DNA of 47,368 bases from Mucilaginibacter sp. (GCA_016763755.1 JAESTD010000156.1:1-47368), one strand, 5' to 3'; shown: positions 8,670 through 19,127, numbered from the stretch's first letter. Translations and numbers: made by a program. Notes: a model not told the origin generated them from the sequence alone.

Positions 8670-10688
8670 ATGAAAAAAATATTAACTCTCTGTTCAGTTA
8701 TAACGCTTCTAATTGTTTGCAACCATGCAAATGCTCAAGTAAGAACTTTTGTAGATGTTGCCGGTCTTGACCCTGCGGTTAAACCGGGCGATAATTTTTT
8801 CCGCTACGTAAACGGGCGATGGTATGACACCGTTAAGATAGATAACGACCAGGCAGGAGTGGGTTCTTACTCTTTTCTTAACATCCCACAAAAACGCTTG
8901 CTGCAAAACATATTGGATAGTGTTTCAAATGCTAAAAACAATATGGGCAGCATTGAGCAGAAGGTTGGCGATTTTTATACTTCGGGTATGGATATGGCAA
9001 CTATTAACCGTAGAGGTTACACGCCTGTTAAAGAGATACTTTCACGTATAGACGCTATCAATAGTATACCATCACTGCTTAAATTTGTTGCTGCTGAGAT
9101 GAAAACGGGCAATCGCTCAATTATTAGTTTTGGTGTTTCTCCTGATAACAAAAATAGCAAGATAAATATCGCCCACGTTTACCAGGGCGGTATCGGCTTG
9201 CCGGAGAAAACGTATTATTTCAAAACCGATTCAGCCACGTTGCATGTTCAAAGCGCCTATAAGATATATCTTGGTGATTTATTCCGTCTCACCGGGAGTA
9301 ATGCCACCGTAGCGAAAAGATATGCCGGTATCGTATATAGCATTGAAAAACAACTGGCAGCAGCAAGCAAAACAAATATTGAACTAAGGGATATTGAGGC
9401 GAATTTCCATAAAGTGGCGGTTTCACAAGTCAATAAAACCCAGTCGAATATATCCTGGGTCAGCATGTTAAAAAATATTGGTGCTGTTACCGATTCTATT
9501 GACATGGCCCAACCAGCTTACTATGATAAGTTAAATACGATGCTCAAATCTGTAAGCATAAGTAGTTGGAAAGCCTATTTAAAAGCAGCAACGCTTCAAA
9601 ATTATGCCGACAGGTTGAGCCAGCCTTTTGTTAATGCAGGCTTTGCCTTTAACAAAGTGTTATCCGGAGAAGATAAACAGAAGTCCCGCCAGCAAATTAT
9701 GACGGCCAATGTAGACAACTATCTGGGCATGGCCTTAGGCCAGTTATATGTGAAGCGTTACTTTAACGAGGGTGCTAAACAACGCGTGCTTGCGCTGGTT
9801 AATAATCTTCAAAAGTCTTTTGAGAACCGTATAAACCAATTGGATTGGATGAGCGACAGTACCAAGCAAAAAGCTAAAGAGAAGTTATATACGATCATCA
9901 AAAAGATAGGTTACCCTGATAAATGGAGGGACTACGATAAGGTAAAGATCAGCAGAACCCACTACTTTGAAAACCTGCTATCACTCAGTCGTAACGATTA
10001 TCAGTATGAGTTGGCTAAGCTAAACAAGCCCGTGGATAAAACCGAATGGATGACTACGCCATCAACTGTAACAGCTTATTACAATCCGCCGGCTAACGAG
10101 ATCGTTTTCCCGGCAGGTATTTTACAATATCCATATTTTGATTTTACAGCTGATGATGCGATCAACTACGGTGGTATAGGTATGGTGATTGGCCACGAGA
10201 TGACCCACGCATTTGACGACCAAGGTTCACAATTTGATAAAGACGGCAACGTAAAAAACTGGTGGACAAAAGAAGATCTGCAAAAGTTTAAGCAAAAAAC
10301 TTCGCAGCTTGCAGCCTTATACAGCACTTTCACGGTTTTAGATACTGTCCACATTAAAGGTTTGCTGACGTTAGGGGAGAACACCGCAGATAACGGCGGG
10401 GTAGCCATTGCCTACGATGCGTTCAAGATGACTCAGCAGGGAATGGGCGGTGAGAAAATAGATGGTTTTACACCCGATCAGCGATTCTTTTTATCGATAG
10501 CGCGGATATGGCGGGTTAAAACCAGAGATGCGTTCCTGCGTACTTATGTTAATACCAATCCGCACTCGCCGGCTATGTGGCGGGTAAATGGGCCACTAAT
10601 GTATTTTGCACCTTTCTATAAAGCATTTAACCTGCAACCCGGCGATAAGAATTATAAATCAGAAGATCAAAGAGTACGGATCTGGTAA
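8670..10688 (+). CDS. M13 family metallopeptidase (neprilysin/PepO-like), secreted
   Basis: Zinc motif GMVIGHEMTHAFDDQGSQFD, LGENTADNGG, VNANP-like NTNPHSPAMWRVNGPL; signal peptide after ATG 8670. Confidence 0.93.
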   Translation: MKKILTLCSVITLLIVCNHANAQVRTFVDVAGLDPAVKPGDNFFRYVNGRWYDTVKIDNDQAGVGSYSFLNIPQKRLLQNILDSVSNAKNNMGSIEQKVGDFYTSGMDMATINRRGYTPVKEILSRIDAINSIPSLLKFVAAEMKTGNRSIISFGVSPDNKNSKINIAHVYQGGIGLPEKTYYFKTDSATLHVQSAYKIYLGDLFRLTGSNATVAKRYAGIVYSIEKQLAAASKTNIELRDIEANFHKVAVSQVNKTQSNISWVSMLKNIGAVTDSIDMAQPAYYDKLNTMLKSVSISSWKAYLKAATLQNYADRLSQPFVNAGFAFNKVLSGEDKQKSRQQIMTANVDNYLGMALGQLYVKRYFNEGAKQRVLALVNNLQKSFENRINQLDWMSDSTKQKAKEKLYTIIKKIGYPDKWRDYDKVKISRTHYFENLLSLSRNDYQYELAKLNKPVDKTEWMTTPSTVTAYYNPPANEIVFPAGILQYPYFDFTADDAINYGGIGMVIGHEMTHAFDDQGSQFDKDGNVKNWWTKEDLQKFKQKTSQLAALYSTFTVLDTVHIKGLLTLGENTADNGGVAIAYDAFKMTQQGMGGEKIDGFTPDQRFFLSIARIWRVKTRDAFLRTYVNTNPHSPAMWRVNGPLMYFAPFYKAFNLQPGDKNYKSEDQRVRIW

Positions 10689-10734
10689 TTTTATTCTGCA
10701 GGATATATAGTAAGATCAGCGAATCTTGCGCATT

Positions 10735-10768
10735 AAAAAAGGCTTCAAATTTATTTGAAGCCTTTTTT
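10735..10768. terminator. Bidirectional terminator between convergent genes
   Basis: AAAAAAGGCTTCAAAT-TT-ATTTGAAGCCTTTTTT hairpin with A/T tracts on both sides. Confidence 0.85.
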
Positions 10769-10786
10769 GTTCGTTGGGGCGGTGTA

Positions 10787-11878
10787 TTATTTTAGAACTG
10801 TGGTAATAGCATCGCCTACCTCATGGCCGGCGTTCTTTTTAAAATCAAAGCCAAGCAATTGGGCAATAGTTTGAGCTAATTGCTTGTGGTAAGTTGTTGT
10901 TGGTGTTTTTATCTCGCCGATACCTTTGGTATCCGGGCCGATAACGGCAAACCAGGTTTGCTCTGCACCTTTAATATCAGCACCGTGACTGCGCCAGGTA
11001 TCAAGTGGCATTTCGCCGCGGCCATGGTCGCAGGTGATCAGTAGAGTTGTTTTATCCTTGTAAAAAGGATCAGCTTGTACCATTTCCCAAAGGGTTTTAA
11101 TGTAGCCATCTTCCTGGCGGGCACGTTCAAGATATTGTTTGTATTTGCCTTCATGTGCCATATCATCCGTTTCGTCAAAAGCCATGTACAATACACGTGG
11201 TTTGTATTGTTTCATGTACTCTTTGGTGAACTCGTAAGTGATAAAGTCAGAACGGGTTGAATCGCCCAGGTAGCGTGGTACATCCTTCTGCAGTTCATTC
11301 AAATACTTTAGACTTGCGTTGGCATCTGTGTTTTTCAGATCAGCGTAGCCAGAATATACAGGTAATCCTGAACGATTGACATTCAAAATCTGCGGAAAGC
11401 GCTCCCATGATGAAAATGCGATAACCTTACCTTCGTAACCTTTTCGTTTATTGATAAACTCCAGTACGTTCATGTTAGGATTAACGATTGGGTCATTGGT
11501 GTTCATGCGCACATCCGGAAAGCCAGTAAAGATCTCGTTATATCCCGGGTACGAGAAACGATATGGATTAGCAACCTCATCCTTATTACCAAGATCACGG
11601 TTGCCATATATCTGACCCTGAGCATTTACTACCGACCATAAGGAAGGGAAAAGTATTTTGCGGCGTTCTGTTGGCGTAGTAGCCCAAAACTGTTTTTTTA
11701 CATCATCCTTATCGTCGGTGAATTTTGAATTGATCAAAGCTGAATCTGCACCACGGAAAACATCCTGCCAACGCATACCATCAAGCGTAACAATAATAAC
11801 ATTCTGCGTTTTGTGCGATTGGGCAAAGGTATTTGCAAATGCAATGGCCAATGCTAATGTTAAAGCAATTTTTTTCAT
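10787..11878 (-). CDS. Alkaline phosphatase superfamily protein (phosphodiesterase/sulfatase-like), secreted
   Basis: VIIVTLDGMRWQDVFRGAD, SYPGYNEIFTG, MAFDETDDMAHEGKY, LLITCDHGRG metal-binding motifs; signal peptide. Confidence 0.85.
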   Translation of the reverse strand: MKKIALTLALAIAFANTFAQSHKTQNVIIVTLDGMRWQDVFRGADSALINSKFTDDKDDVKKQFWATTPTERRKILFPSLWSVVNAQGQIYGNRDLGNKDEVANPYRFSYPGYNEIFTGFPDVRMNTNDPIVNPNMNVLEFINKRKGYEGKVIAFSSWERFPQILNVNRSGLPVYSGYADLKNTDANASLKYLNELQKDVPRYLGDSTRSDFITYEFTKEYMKQYKPRVLYMAFDETDDMAHEGKYKQYLERARQEDGYIKTLWEMVQADPFYKDKTTLLITCDHGRGEMPLDTWRSHGADIKGAEQTWFAVIGPDTKGIGEIKTPTTTYHKQLAQTIAQLLGFDFKKNAGHEVGDAITTVLK

Positions 11879-11883
11879 GAGAG

Positions 11884-11919
11884 ATAAAAAAAGAACGGCC
11901 GCTATTGCTAACGGCCGTT
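11884..11919 (-). terminator. Terminator downstream of the susD-like gene
   Basis: On minus strand AACGGCCG...CGGCCGTT stem followed by a T-rich tract (CTTTTTTTATC). Confidence 0.7.
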
Positions 11920-11934
11920 AATTATAATGTTAAA

Positions 11935-13533
11935 CTATTTAAGTATCCACATAACGCCGTTAATGTCGTCGTTACCACCAAATTGGCTTTTGAGTGCATT
12001 TTGGTAATTGGCAGCATTGGCAGTACGTTCACCGTTGTTGTAAGTGAAGCGCTTAGCTATACGACCACTATTACCTGTGCCCGGCCCTGTTGTAAACGTT
12101 GGTACACCAGTACGACGGTAAGTAAAGTATGATTCTAAACCCGAGTGACGGAACAGCGCGATGTATTTTTGCTGTAACACTTTAGTTAAACCAGCTGCGC
12201 CGGCTTCATATTTTACTGCTGCCTGGTTGTAATAAGTATTAAATGCTGCAGTGATAGGGAAGGTATCGTAGTTGGCATCAACAGTTACGCTTGTTGAACC
12301 TGGGCGATAGAAGTAGGCCGTAAATGTGCCGTTCTCCGGAATACTGTATGATGCCATAGACGCTTTGATACCATTCTGGTAATAAGTTTCTGCATTACCT
12401 GTTGTCAGTCCGCGGTTAATACCTTCTGCAATGTTGAACATCAACTCGGGGTAACCGATCTGGATGCTTGGTTCTCCGGTATAAGTAGAATAGAAGTGCT
12501 TACGGTTGATGAACGAGTATTTTTGCAAACCTGCGTTATTGTACATCGTACCCTGGTCTTCACCCGGATTAGCTCCGATAAAGGATGCGAAATCGGTGGC
12601 ACTTTTACCTTGCTTATCAACCAGGTCACGAGCAGGCTCAGCAGTTACGTAAACACGTGGATCTTTCAGCGTAGTAAGTAAACCAACATAAGTTGAGGAC
12701 ATGTTTTTACGCGATCCGCTTTGACCAAAGTTATTCGGATTCATTGGGTAAAAATTGTTCGGTGTTACAAACACGTATTGCATGTTATCTGCATTGCTTT
12801 CCATTAAAGGATATTTAGCAGGATTAGCAATAATGTTAGCAAAGCGACTTGCAACTTTAAGGTCGGCATCTGCGGTTTTGCCGCTTAACTGGATAAGTAA
12901 ACGAATGTTAAGTGCGTTTACGGTTTTTTGCCATTTCTTAAGATCGTTACCAAAGTAGATATCGTTTTTAAGTGTAGCGCCCTCGCCGGTTCCAAAATTG
13001 TTTGGATTAGCTATTAATTGTCCAAGGTCGCTGTTCGCACTCTCTAACCAATCTAATGATTGCAGCAATACTGTTTTTTGGGTATCATAAACAGGCTCCA
13101 GTTTATCAAGGCCTTTAAGGGCTTCGTTCATTGGTATATCACCCATTTCTAAACTCATTTTGCTAAACAGATATGCTTTATAAAACTTACCTAATGCCTC
13201 ATAAGGATTTATGGCAGCACCGCCGCTGGCAGCAGCTTGTTGCTCCATCACCAATACGTTTTTTAGAGTGGTGTAATAGTCGTCACCGCTGCCAAAATCA
13301 TAACGGTTGTTACCATAATAATCGTAATTGTACAGGTAATACTGCGCGTATATTTCTTTTTGGCCGTCAGGTAATTCAACAGTATTGTTAAGTATACCGT
13401 TAAAAAGCAGCGATGCCGGTACAGTATTAGGTACGTTGGTGTTTTGCGTAAGCTCGTCGAAGCTCTTTTTACAGCTTGTTACTGAAAGCAGCAAAGCTGC
13501 AGGCAGTATATATTTCTTTAATATCGTTTTCAT
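11935..13533 (-). CDS. SusD/RagB family nutrient-binding outer membrane lipoprotein
   Basis: Lipobox LLLSVTSC followed by KKSFDELTQNTNVPN; directly downstream of a SusC gene; Asn/Tyr-rich helical body. Start refined to ATG 13533. Confidence 0.9.
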   Translation of the reverse strand: MKTILKKYILPAALLLSVTSCKKSFDELTQNTNVPNTVPASLLFNGILNNTVELPDGQKEIYAQYYLYNYDYYGNNRYDFGSGDDYYTTLKNVLVMEQQAAASGGAAINPYEALGKFYKAYLFSKMSLEMGDIPMNEALKGLDKLEPVYDTQKTVLLQSLDWLESANSDLGQLIANPNNFGTGEGATLKNDIYFGNDLKKWQKTVNALNIRLLIQLSGKTADADLKVASRFANIIANPAKYPLMESNADNMQYVFVTPNNFYPMNPNNFGQSGSRKNMSSTYVGLLTTLKDPRVYVTAEPARDLVDKQGKSATDFASFIGANPGEDQGTMYNNAGLQKYSFINRKHFYSTYTGEPSIQIGYPELMFNIAEGINRGLTTGNAETYYQNGIKASMASYSIPENGTFTAYFYRPGSTSVTVDANYDTFPITAAFNTYYNQAAVKYEAGAAGLTKVLQQKYIALFRHSGLESYFTYRRTGVPTFTTGPGTGNSGRIAKRFTYNNGERTANAANYQNALKSQFGGNDDINGVMWILK

Positions 13534-13552
13534 GTTTACTGCTATCAGTTTA

Positions 13553-16500
13553 TTAGAATGATACATTTAGGTTAAAGCCATAGCTGCGCACGGTTGGCGA
13601 TTGCAAACCGCTTAAGCTGGTAGCATAGTTGTACTGGTCAAGGTCAACATCTTTAAAGCGCTTGTCTTTATAGAAATAAAGCAGGTTACGGCCGTAAATA
13701 GATACGGTAGCTTTTTGGATGAAAGTGTTTTGCAGCAATTGTTTAGGGAAATCAAAACCTAAGGTAACCTCGCGTAGCTTAGAGAAGGTTTTGCTCATCA
13801 GGTTAGATTCATCTACGTTGTAGTATTTACTTACGTAATCCTGCACAAAGGTCTTAGTTCCGTTTTGTTTGTATTGCAGTTGGTTGTAATTAAGAATATT
13901 ACCGTTTGAATCATAGTTGATTGCTGCACCGTTTGATATTTGAACGCCCTCGCCAATGTAGCTGCCGGTGTAGCCAACTTTACCATAGTTAGACCAATCC
14001 TGGTAACGGGCTGCACCTAATGCGCCTTCGGCAGTTTCTATGTTGGCACCACCACGCATAGTTTTGTTGTGCATATAATCAACCATTACACCACCTACCG
14101 AGCCATCAAACTGGAAACTCATGCTAAGGTTTTTGTACTGTAACCTGTTATTTACTGCCCACGCATATTTGGCATTCATGTTCCCTAAGTATTGCGGTCT
14201 TGGGTTTTGAAGAGGTTTGCCCGCATCATCATTGATGATCTGGCCATCCGGTGTTCTTACGAAAGCAGTACCATATAGCTTGTCGGTACGATCGCCTTCT
14301 TTAAAGAAGGTCTGGTACGTATCCTGGCCTTTAGGTAATTCCTGGTAGATATCCTTAAAGGTAGATAAGTTCACTAACACGTTCCATGAAAAACCGCCCA
14401 GGTTTTTGATAGGTGTACCTTGTAACGATAATTCGTAACCGGTCTTTTCGGTTTTTAAGGCATTTACGTATTCAATAGTATAACCTGAGGCGGTTGAAAT
14501 CTGGTTAGCCAATATCTGCGGGCCATCTATATACTGGAACGCTGTTGCAGTTAAGCCTAAACGATTATTCAGGAACTTGATATCAAAACCTTCCTCGTAG
14601 TTTACGCGGGTTGATGTTTTAATACCCGCCTGGAAAAGATAATCTGTTGCGTAACCTGCAGGTTGGCTGTTGTAAACTTTACCGGTAGAAAAATTTGTAT
14701 TTAAAGCGTATGACGGGCCGTTATATGGCGACGCATAAGCTGTACCATAACCAAGCGGGTTGGTCATTAACGGGTTGCTGCTTGGGCTGCCACCTAAAGC
14801 GGTGATAGAGCTAAAAGGAGCTGGGCCGATTGTTGTAGAGGTTGCATCAGAACGGATGTTTGAATATGAACCTCTTACTTTAAAGTAGCTGATAAGCTCA
14901 GGTAATTTTACGTAATCAGACACCACTGAACTTAACGAGAAACTTGGATACACGTAAGTAGTTGGTGTTTGAAATGCAGAAGACTTATCTACACGTAAAG
15001 TGTGTGATAATGTAGCATACTTACCAAAACCCGCATCGATAGAGTAGTAAGCACTTAACACGCGCATATCAGACCTAAAGCTACTTGCCTGTACAGGGTT
15101 CATAGAGTTGCTGAAAGAATATACACCCGGTACGTTCAGGTAATCTGTAGATGCCCAGTTTGAGTTGTAGCTAAGGTTACGCATGTTACCACCCACCAAA
15201 CCTGATAGGTTAAGGAATTTAGCAATGGTATAATCGTAGTTGATCATCAACTCGGTGTTGTTATCAAACAAGCTACGGCGGTCTTCACGGTAGTCACCAA
15301 GGTTACCTTCGCGGCCATAAGGGTGGGCAGAGTAAGGCATTTTCTCAGTGCGCAGTAAACCGTAGGTATCAATTTGCGAACGCAGGGTAGCGTTTATGTT
15401 GTTGTTGATCTTAAAGTTGGCTGATAAGTAACCGGTAGTATTGTTCTTGTAATGACCGCGCGTCCACTCTTTAACCATTAACCATGGGTTATGGTAACGG
15501 GTGTACTCAGCAAATTGCGATTGTGTACCAACTTTACCCGGTTGCCAGATCGCTTTAATGTCAGGAGCGTTAACATCCCAGTCGGCACCTGTCCATATAG
15601 CAACGTTATAGATCAAGCTGTTAGGGCCGTAGCTAACATCAGGGAAGTTATCCGTAGTTTGACGGTTAAAGTTTACGTTACCTTCAAATTTCCAACGTGA
15701 TGTTGGGTTGAAAGATGCGTAAATGTTAGCATTTGCGATATCCAGGTATTGCTCTGGGATATAACTGTTTTGGTGCTGTTGAGATGCTGAAAAACGAATG
15801 TTGTAAGTATCGCCGTTAGCAGTCAAAGAAACGTTATTATTAGTTTGATAACCGGTACGTAAGAAATTTTTAAGGTTATCTGCACCACGTGCTGTATAAG
15901 GAGTAGCCTGGCGTACACCATTGATCACAGGGCTGTCGTATTGTTTTATCAACTGACCGGCAAAATAAGGCCCCCAAACGTCGTAGTCGGCGTCAACACC
16001 ACCTGGTGCACCACCTTTACCATCAACAAACTCGTAGAAAGTATTTTCGCCCGCACCATAGGATTTTTGCACGCGTGGGAAGGCCAAAAAGCCACTGTTA
16101 ATAACAGTACTGCTGTTAACATCTACAGTAAGGCCTTTTTTATTTTTGTTGCCTTTTTTTGTAGTAATTAATATCGCACCGTATTGTGCGCGGTTACCGT
16201 AAAGTGCAGCAGCGGCAGGGCCTTTTAGTACTGTGTAAGTCTCGATATCATCAGGGCTGATATTATAGGTATCTGTGTTAATAGGGAAACCATCTACTAC
16301 ATATAATGAGATGGCGTTACCACGTAGCCTTACACTTGGCGCACCAAGTAACTCGGCAGATGCACCAACTGATAAACCAGCAACTTTACCGGTTAAGCCG
16401 GTGATAGGGTTGGGGTCGCGGGCCATTTTAAGGTCGTCGCCATTAACGGTTTGTACGGCATAACCAATGCGGCGGGCTTCTTTCTTAACACCCAAAGCAG

Positions 16501-16831
16501 TAACAACCACCTCGTTTAAGGTTTTGTTATCGCCTTTTAGGGTAACGATCATATTGGTATTGCTGCCAATAGTCACGTCTTGTTCTCCAAAGCCTAAAAA
16601 TTTGAATGTTAATACCTGGCCTTGTGAGGCATTGATGAGAAACCGACCATAAACATCGGTAGTTGTACCCTGGTTGGTACCTTTTAGTAAAACGCTTACG
16701 CCGGGCAGCGGTTGCCTGGTTTCATCCGTTACGGTACCCGATATTTTGCTCTGAGCGAACAAAATTGCAGGTGAGAGACAGCATATCATTACAATAGCGA
16801 CTCTTCTTAAATGGAAGTAAATTTGTTTCAT
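13553..16831 (-). CDS. SusC/RagA family TonB-linked outer membrane transporter
   Basis: 1092 aa; carboxypeptidase-like domain SGTVTDETRQPLPGVSVLLKGTNQGTTTDVYGRF, plug motif LNEVVVTALGVKKEARRIGYAVQ, beta-barrel C-terminus GFNLNVSF. Confidence 0.96.
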   Translation of the reverse strand: MKQIYFHLRRVAIVMICCLSPAILFAQSKISGTVTDETRQPLPGVSVLLKGTNQGTTTDVYGRFLINASQGQVLTFKFLGFGEQDVTIGSNTNMIVTLKGDNKTLNEVVVTALGVKKEARRIGYAVQTVNGDDLKMARDPNPITGLTGKVAGLSVGASAELLGAPSVRLRGNAISLYVVDGFPINTDTYNISPDDIETYTVLKGPAAAALYGNRAQYGAILITTKKGNKNKKGLTVDVNSSTVINSGFLAFPRVQKSYGAGENTFYEFVDGKGGAPGGVDADYDVWGPYFAGQLIKQYDSPVINGVRQATPYTARGADNLKNFLRTGYQTNNNVSLTANGDTYNIRFSASQQHQNSYIPEQYLDIANANIYASFNPTSRWKFEGNVNFNRQTTDNFPDVSYGPNSLIYNVAIWTGADWDVNAPDIKAIWQPGKVGTQSQFAEYTRYHNPWLMVKEWTRGHYKNNTTGYLSANFKINNNINATLRSQIDTYGLLRTEKMPYSAHPYGREGNLGDYREDRRSLFDNNTELMINYDYTIAKFLNLSGLVGGNMRNLSYNSNWASTDYLNVPGVYSFSNSMNPVQASSFRSDMRVLSAYYSIDAGFGKYATLSHTLRVDKSSAFQTPTTYVYPSFSLSSVVSDYVKLPELISYFKVRGSYSNIRSDATSTTIGPAPFSSITALGGSPSSNPLMTNPLGYGTAYASPYNGPSYALNTNFSTGKVYNSQPAGYATDYLFQAGIKTSTRVNYEEGFDIKFLNNRLGLTATAFQYIDGPQILANQISTASGYTIEYVNALKTEKTGYELSLQGTPIKNLGGFSWNVLVNLSTFKDIYQELPKGQDTYQTFFKEGDRTDKLYGTAFVRTPDGQIINDDAGKPLQNPRPQYLGNMNAKYAWAVNNRLQYKNLSMSFQFDGSVGGVMVDYMHNKTMRGGANIETAEGALGAARYQDWSNYGKVGYTGSYIGEGVQISNGAAINYDSNGNILNYNQLQYKQNGTKTFVQDYVSKYYNVDESNLMSKTFSKLREVTLGFDFPKQLLQNTFIQKATVSIYGRNLLYFYKDKRFKDVDLDQYNYATSLSGLQSPTVRSYGFNLNVSF

Positions 16832-16880
16832 CTGCTTTTAAAATCTAAGGTGATTGATTTGATTTTATCAGCAGCAATAC

Positions 16881-16913
16881 TAAACTTTGTTTATTATTTA
16901 TAAACTAAGTTTA
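16881..16913. promoter_or_regulatory. Long palindromic candidate operator upstream of susC
   Basis: TAAACTTTGTTTAT-TATTT-ATAAACTAAGTTTA: 14-bp arms matching 13/14 around a 5-nt spacer, about 50 bp upstream of the susC start. Confidence 0.65.
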
Positions 16914-17013
16914 AGTTAAGTAAACCTTAACCTTTTATAACCGTAAGATTAACGGTTAGTGGAGTTGGTAATATTTCAGTTACAATTGTTGTTGGTTGAT
17001 TTAACATACCCGT

Positions 17014-17604
17014 CTATGCAAGAAGTCTATTAGCATATAAATGTCTAATAGCCATTTGTTTGAACTCGTCAACGTTGTTGACAGGCACATGTTCAATCTT
17101 AGCCTCATCGTCCCAATATCTGAAACGGATGATGAGATCTTTATCCGGGTTAGCCTCAAATTCCGCGGCTTCTTCAGCACTCATCACTCCGCCCTGAAAG
17201 TTTAGGGTTGCCCGGCTCGCCGGTGAAAGCTTTTCGTAATAATCAGGATATTTAAAAGTAAGATAGCGCTTGGCAACCACATGGCCTTGAACAAGGTTGG
17301 CCAGGCGTTTTGAGAAACCTAAATTAAGCAGATAATCATGACCCAGTTTTTCATGGTCTACATTACCCATTCCATCCATGCTTTCGGCTTCTCCCTCTGC
17401 AGCGCAAAGGTGACCTATATCATGGAAAAAAGCCGCAAGCACCACTTCGTCATCATAACCTTCGGCTTTTGCCAGATCAGCAGCCTGAGCCATGTGCTCT
17501 AATTGCGAAACAGGTTCGCCAATGTAATCTTCATTACCGTGTTGCTCATATAAAGCAAATACCTGGTCGGCAATCTGTTCTGGGGTAGGTTGCTGTGACT
17601 TCAT
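17014..17604 (-). CDS. PhnZ-like HD-domain oxygenase (phosphonate-degradation-associated HD family)
   Basis: 196 aa; NEDYIGEPVSQLEHMAQAADLA, AAFFHDIGHLC, NVDHEKLGHDYL, VQGHVVAKRYL; YxxE followed by the H...HD metal set resembles PhnZ. Confidence 0.82.
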   Translation of the reverse strand: MKSQQPTPEQIADQVFALYEQHGNEDYIGEPVSQLEHMAQAADLAKAEGYDDEVVLAAFFHDIGHLCAAEGEAESMDGMGNVDHEKLGHDYLLNLGFSKRLANLVQGHVVAKRYLTFKYPDYYEKLSPASRATLNFQGGVMSAEEAAEFEANPDKDLIIRFRYWDDEAKIEHVPVNNVDEFKQMAIRHLYANRLLA

Positions 17605-17760
17605 TATGGTATTTACAAAAGAAACAGGCCATTGTTAGCTTAATATTAAGCCCGGATTATTAAATATAGCTTAACTTTTTTTAACATTTGTAAACTCAAT
17701 TTTACTTGCGATATGTATTTATAATATATACTTTGCCACCGCCAACAACCTAAAAGAGTA

Positions 17761-18348
17761 ATGGAAGACGATATACTGATACAAATAAGTAACCGTATAA
17801 AAGAAAAACGCCGCGAGAAAAACATCACCGTACAAGAACTTGCAACAAAAGCGAATGTAAGTAAAGGACTCATTTCGCAAATTGAAAACAGCCGCACAAT
17901 ACCCTCACTTATTGTATTAATAGATATTGTGAAAGCTTTGGATATCGACCTCAATGTTTTCTTTAAGGATATCCGCCACCGTAATGAGAATTTTCCGCTG
18001 ATCATAAAAAGAAAAAGCGAGTATGAGCAATTTGAAAAAGAACACGCTGAGGGTTTTCATTACCAACGCATTTTTACACAATTGATCAAAAACTCAACTA
18101 TAGATATCGTCATACTGGAATTAGAACCTAATGCTCATCGCCCTCTTGTTGAGACTGAGGCTTACGAATATAAATACGTTATCGAAGGGGAGATAGAATA
18201 TATATTCGGAGATGATACAGCTCATCGCTTAAGTAAAGGAGACAGCATGCTGTTTGATGGCCGAATGTCACACACGCCCCGCAACATAGGTAAAGGGACA
18301 GCAAGTATGCTTGTGATCTACTTTTTTGAGGAGAAAAATCTTAATTAA
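17761..18348 (+). CDS. XRE family transcriptional regulator with C-terminal cupin domain
   Basis: HTH RIKEKRREKNITVQELATKANVSKGLISQIENSRTIPSL; cupin YEYKYVIEGEIEYIFGDDTAHRLSKGDSMLFDGRMSHTPRNIG. Confidence 0.92.
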   Translation: MEDDILIQISNRIKEKRREKNITVQELATKANVSKGLISQIENSRTIPSLIVLIDIVKALDIDLNVFFKDIRHRNENFPLIIKRKSEYEQFEKEHAEGFHYQRIFTQLIKNSTIDIVILELEPNAHRPLVETEAYEYKYVIEGEIEYIFGDDTAHRLSKGDSMLFDGRMSHTPRNIGKGTASMLVIYFFEEKNLN

Positions 18349-18369
18349 ACTATTCTTAACAATAGCTTA

Positions 18370-18394
18370 GTTTATATTTAATAAACATAGTTTA
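18370..18394. promoter_or_regulatory. Candidate operator upstream of the phosphonatase-like gene, related to the susC site
   Basis: GTTTAT-ATTTA-ATAAAC followed by ATAGTTTA; same GTTTAT-N5-ATAAAC core and outer AGTTTA half-site as 16881-16913. Confidence 0.6.
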
Positions 18395-18422
18395 ATATTG
18401 CTAAACAAAAATTTGATTTAGC

Positions 18423-19127
18423 ATGTCTATTAAACTTGTTGTTTTTGATATGGCCGGCACTACCGTTGCCGACGAAAGCGGCGTGATGGATACTTTCCAA
18501 TCATCGCTTGCAAAATATGGCTACGATGTTCCGTTAACCGAGATAGCACCCTTAATGGGCTATGAAAAAAGGCTGGCTATAAAAACCATGCTTGATAAGC
18601 ATGAACCTGATGCGGCTAAACTTAACGATGAACTTGTTGACAATATCCACCGGCATTTTGTTGACACCCTCGTTGATCATTATCGCAAAGCTACAGACCT
18701 CGAAGCTCTGCCAAATGCCGAAGAAACACTTTTAACCCTTCGCGAACAAGGTATTAAAGTAGGCTTGAACACCGGTTTCTCACGCATTATTGCTGATAGT
18801 ATCATCAACAACCTTAAATGGCGGGAGCGCGGGCTGTTCGATTATATGATCTGTTCTGACGAGGTACCTGCCGGTCGACCGGATCCGGCAATGATCCACC
18901 ATATTATGAGCGAAGCAGGTATAACCAACCCTGATGAAGTAGCTAAAGTAGGAGATACAGAGGTTGATATCAACGAAGGTAAAAATGTTGGTTGTAAATA
19001 TATTATAGCAGTTACCACCGGGGCCTTCACCCGCGAGCAACTGGAGCCTTATACACCTACCCACATTATTGACGACGTGGCCGACGTTGTTGCGATTGTT
19101 ACCGAAGCAAGTAATGCAACTGCTTAA
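18423..19127 (+). CDS. Phosphonatase-like HAD hydrolase (phosphonoacetaldehyde hydrolase-related)
   Basis: VVFDMAGTTVADESG, cap-domain MGYEKR, GLNTGFSR, CSDEVPAGRPDPAMIHHIM, KVGDTEVDINEGKNVGC. Confidence 0.88.
   Translation: MSIKLVVFDMAGTTVADESGVMDTFQSSLAKYGYDVPLTEIAPLMGYEKRLAIKTMLDKHEPDAAKLNDELVDNIHRHFVDTLVDHYRKATDLEALPNAEETLLTLREQGIKVGLNTGFSRIIADSIINNLKWRERGLFDYMICSDEVPAGRPDPAMIHHIMSEAGITNPDEVAKVGDTEVDINEGKNVGCKYIIAVTTGAFTREQLEPYTPTHIIDDVADVVAIVTEASNATA

Noticed and set aside
17715-17731. GTATTTATAATATATAC as a third copy of the shared palindrome near the XRE-cupin regulator
   Set aside because: Lacks the GTTTAT/ATAAAC arms; AT-rich similarity only, so not counted as a site.
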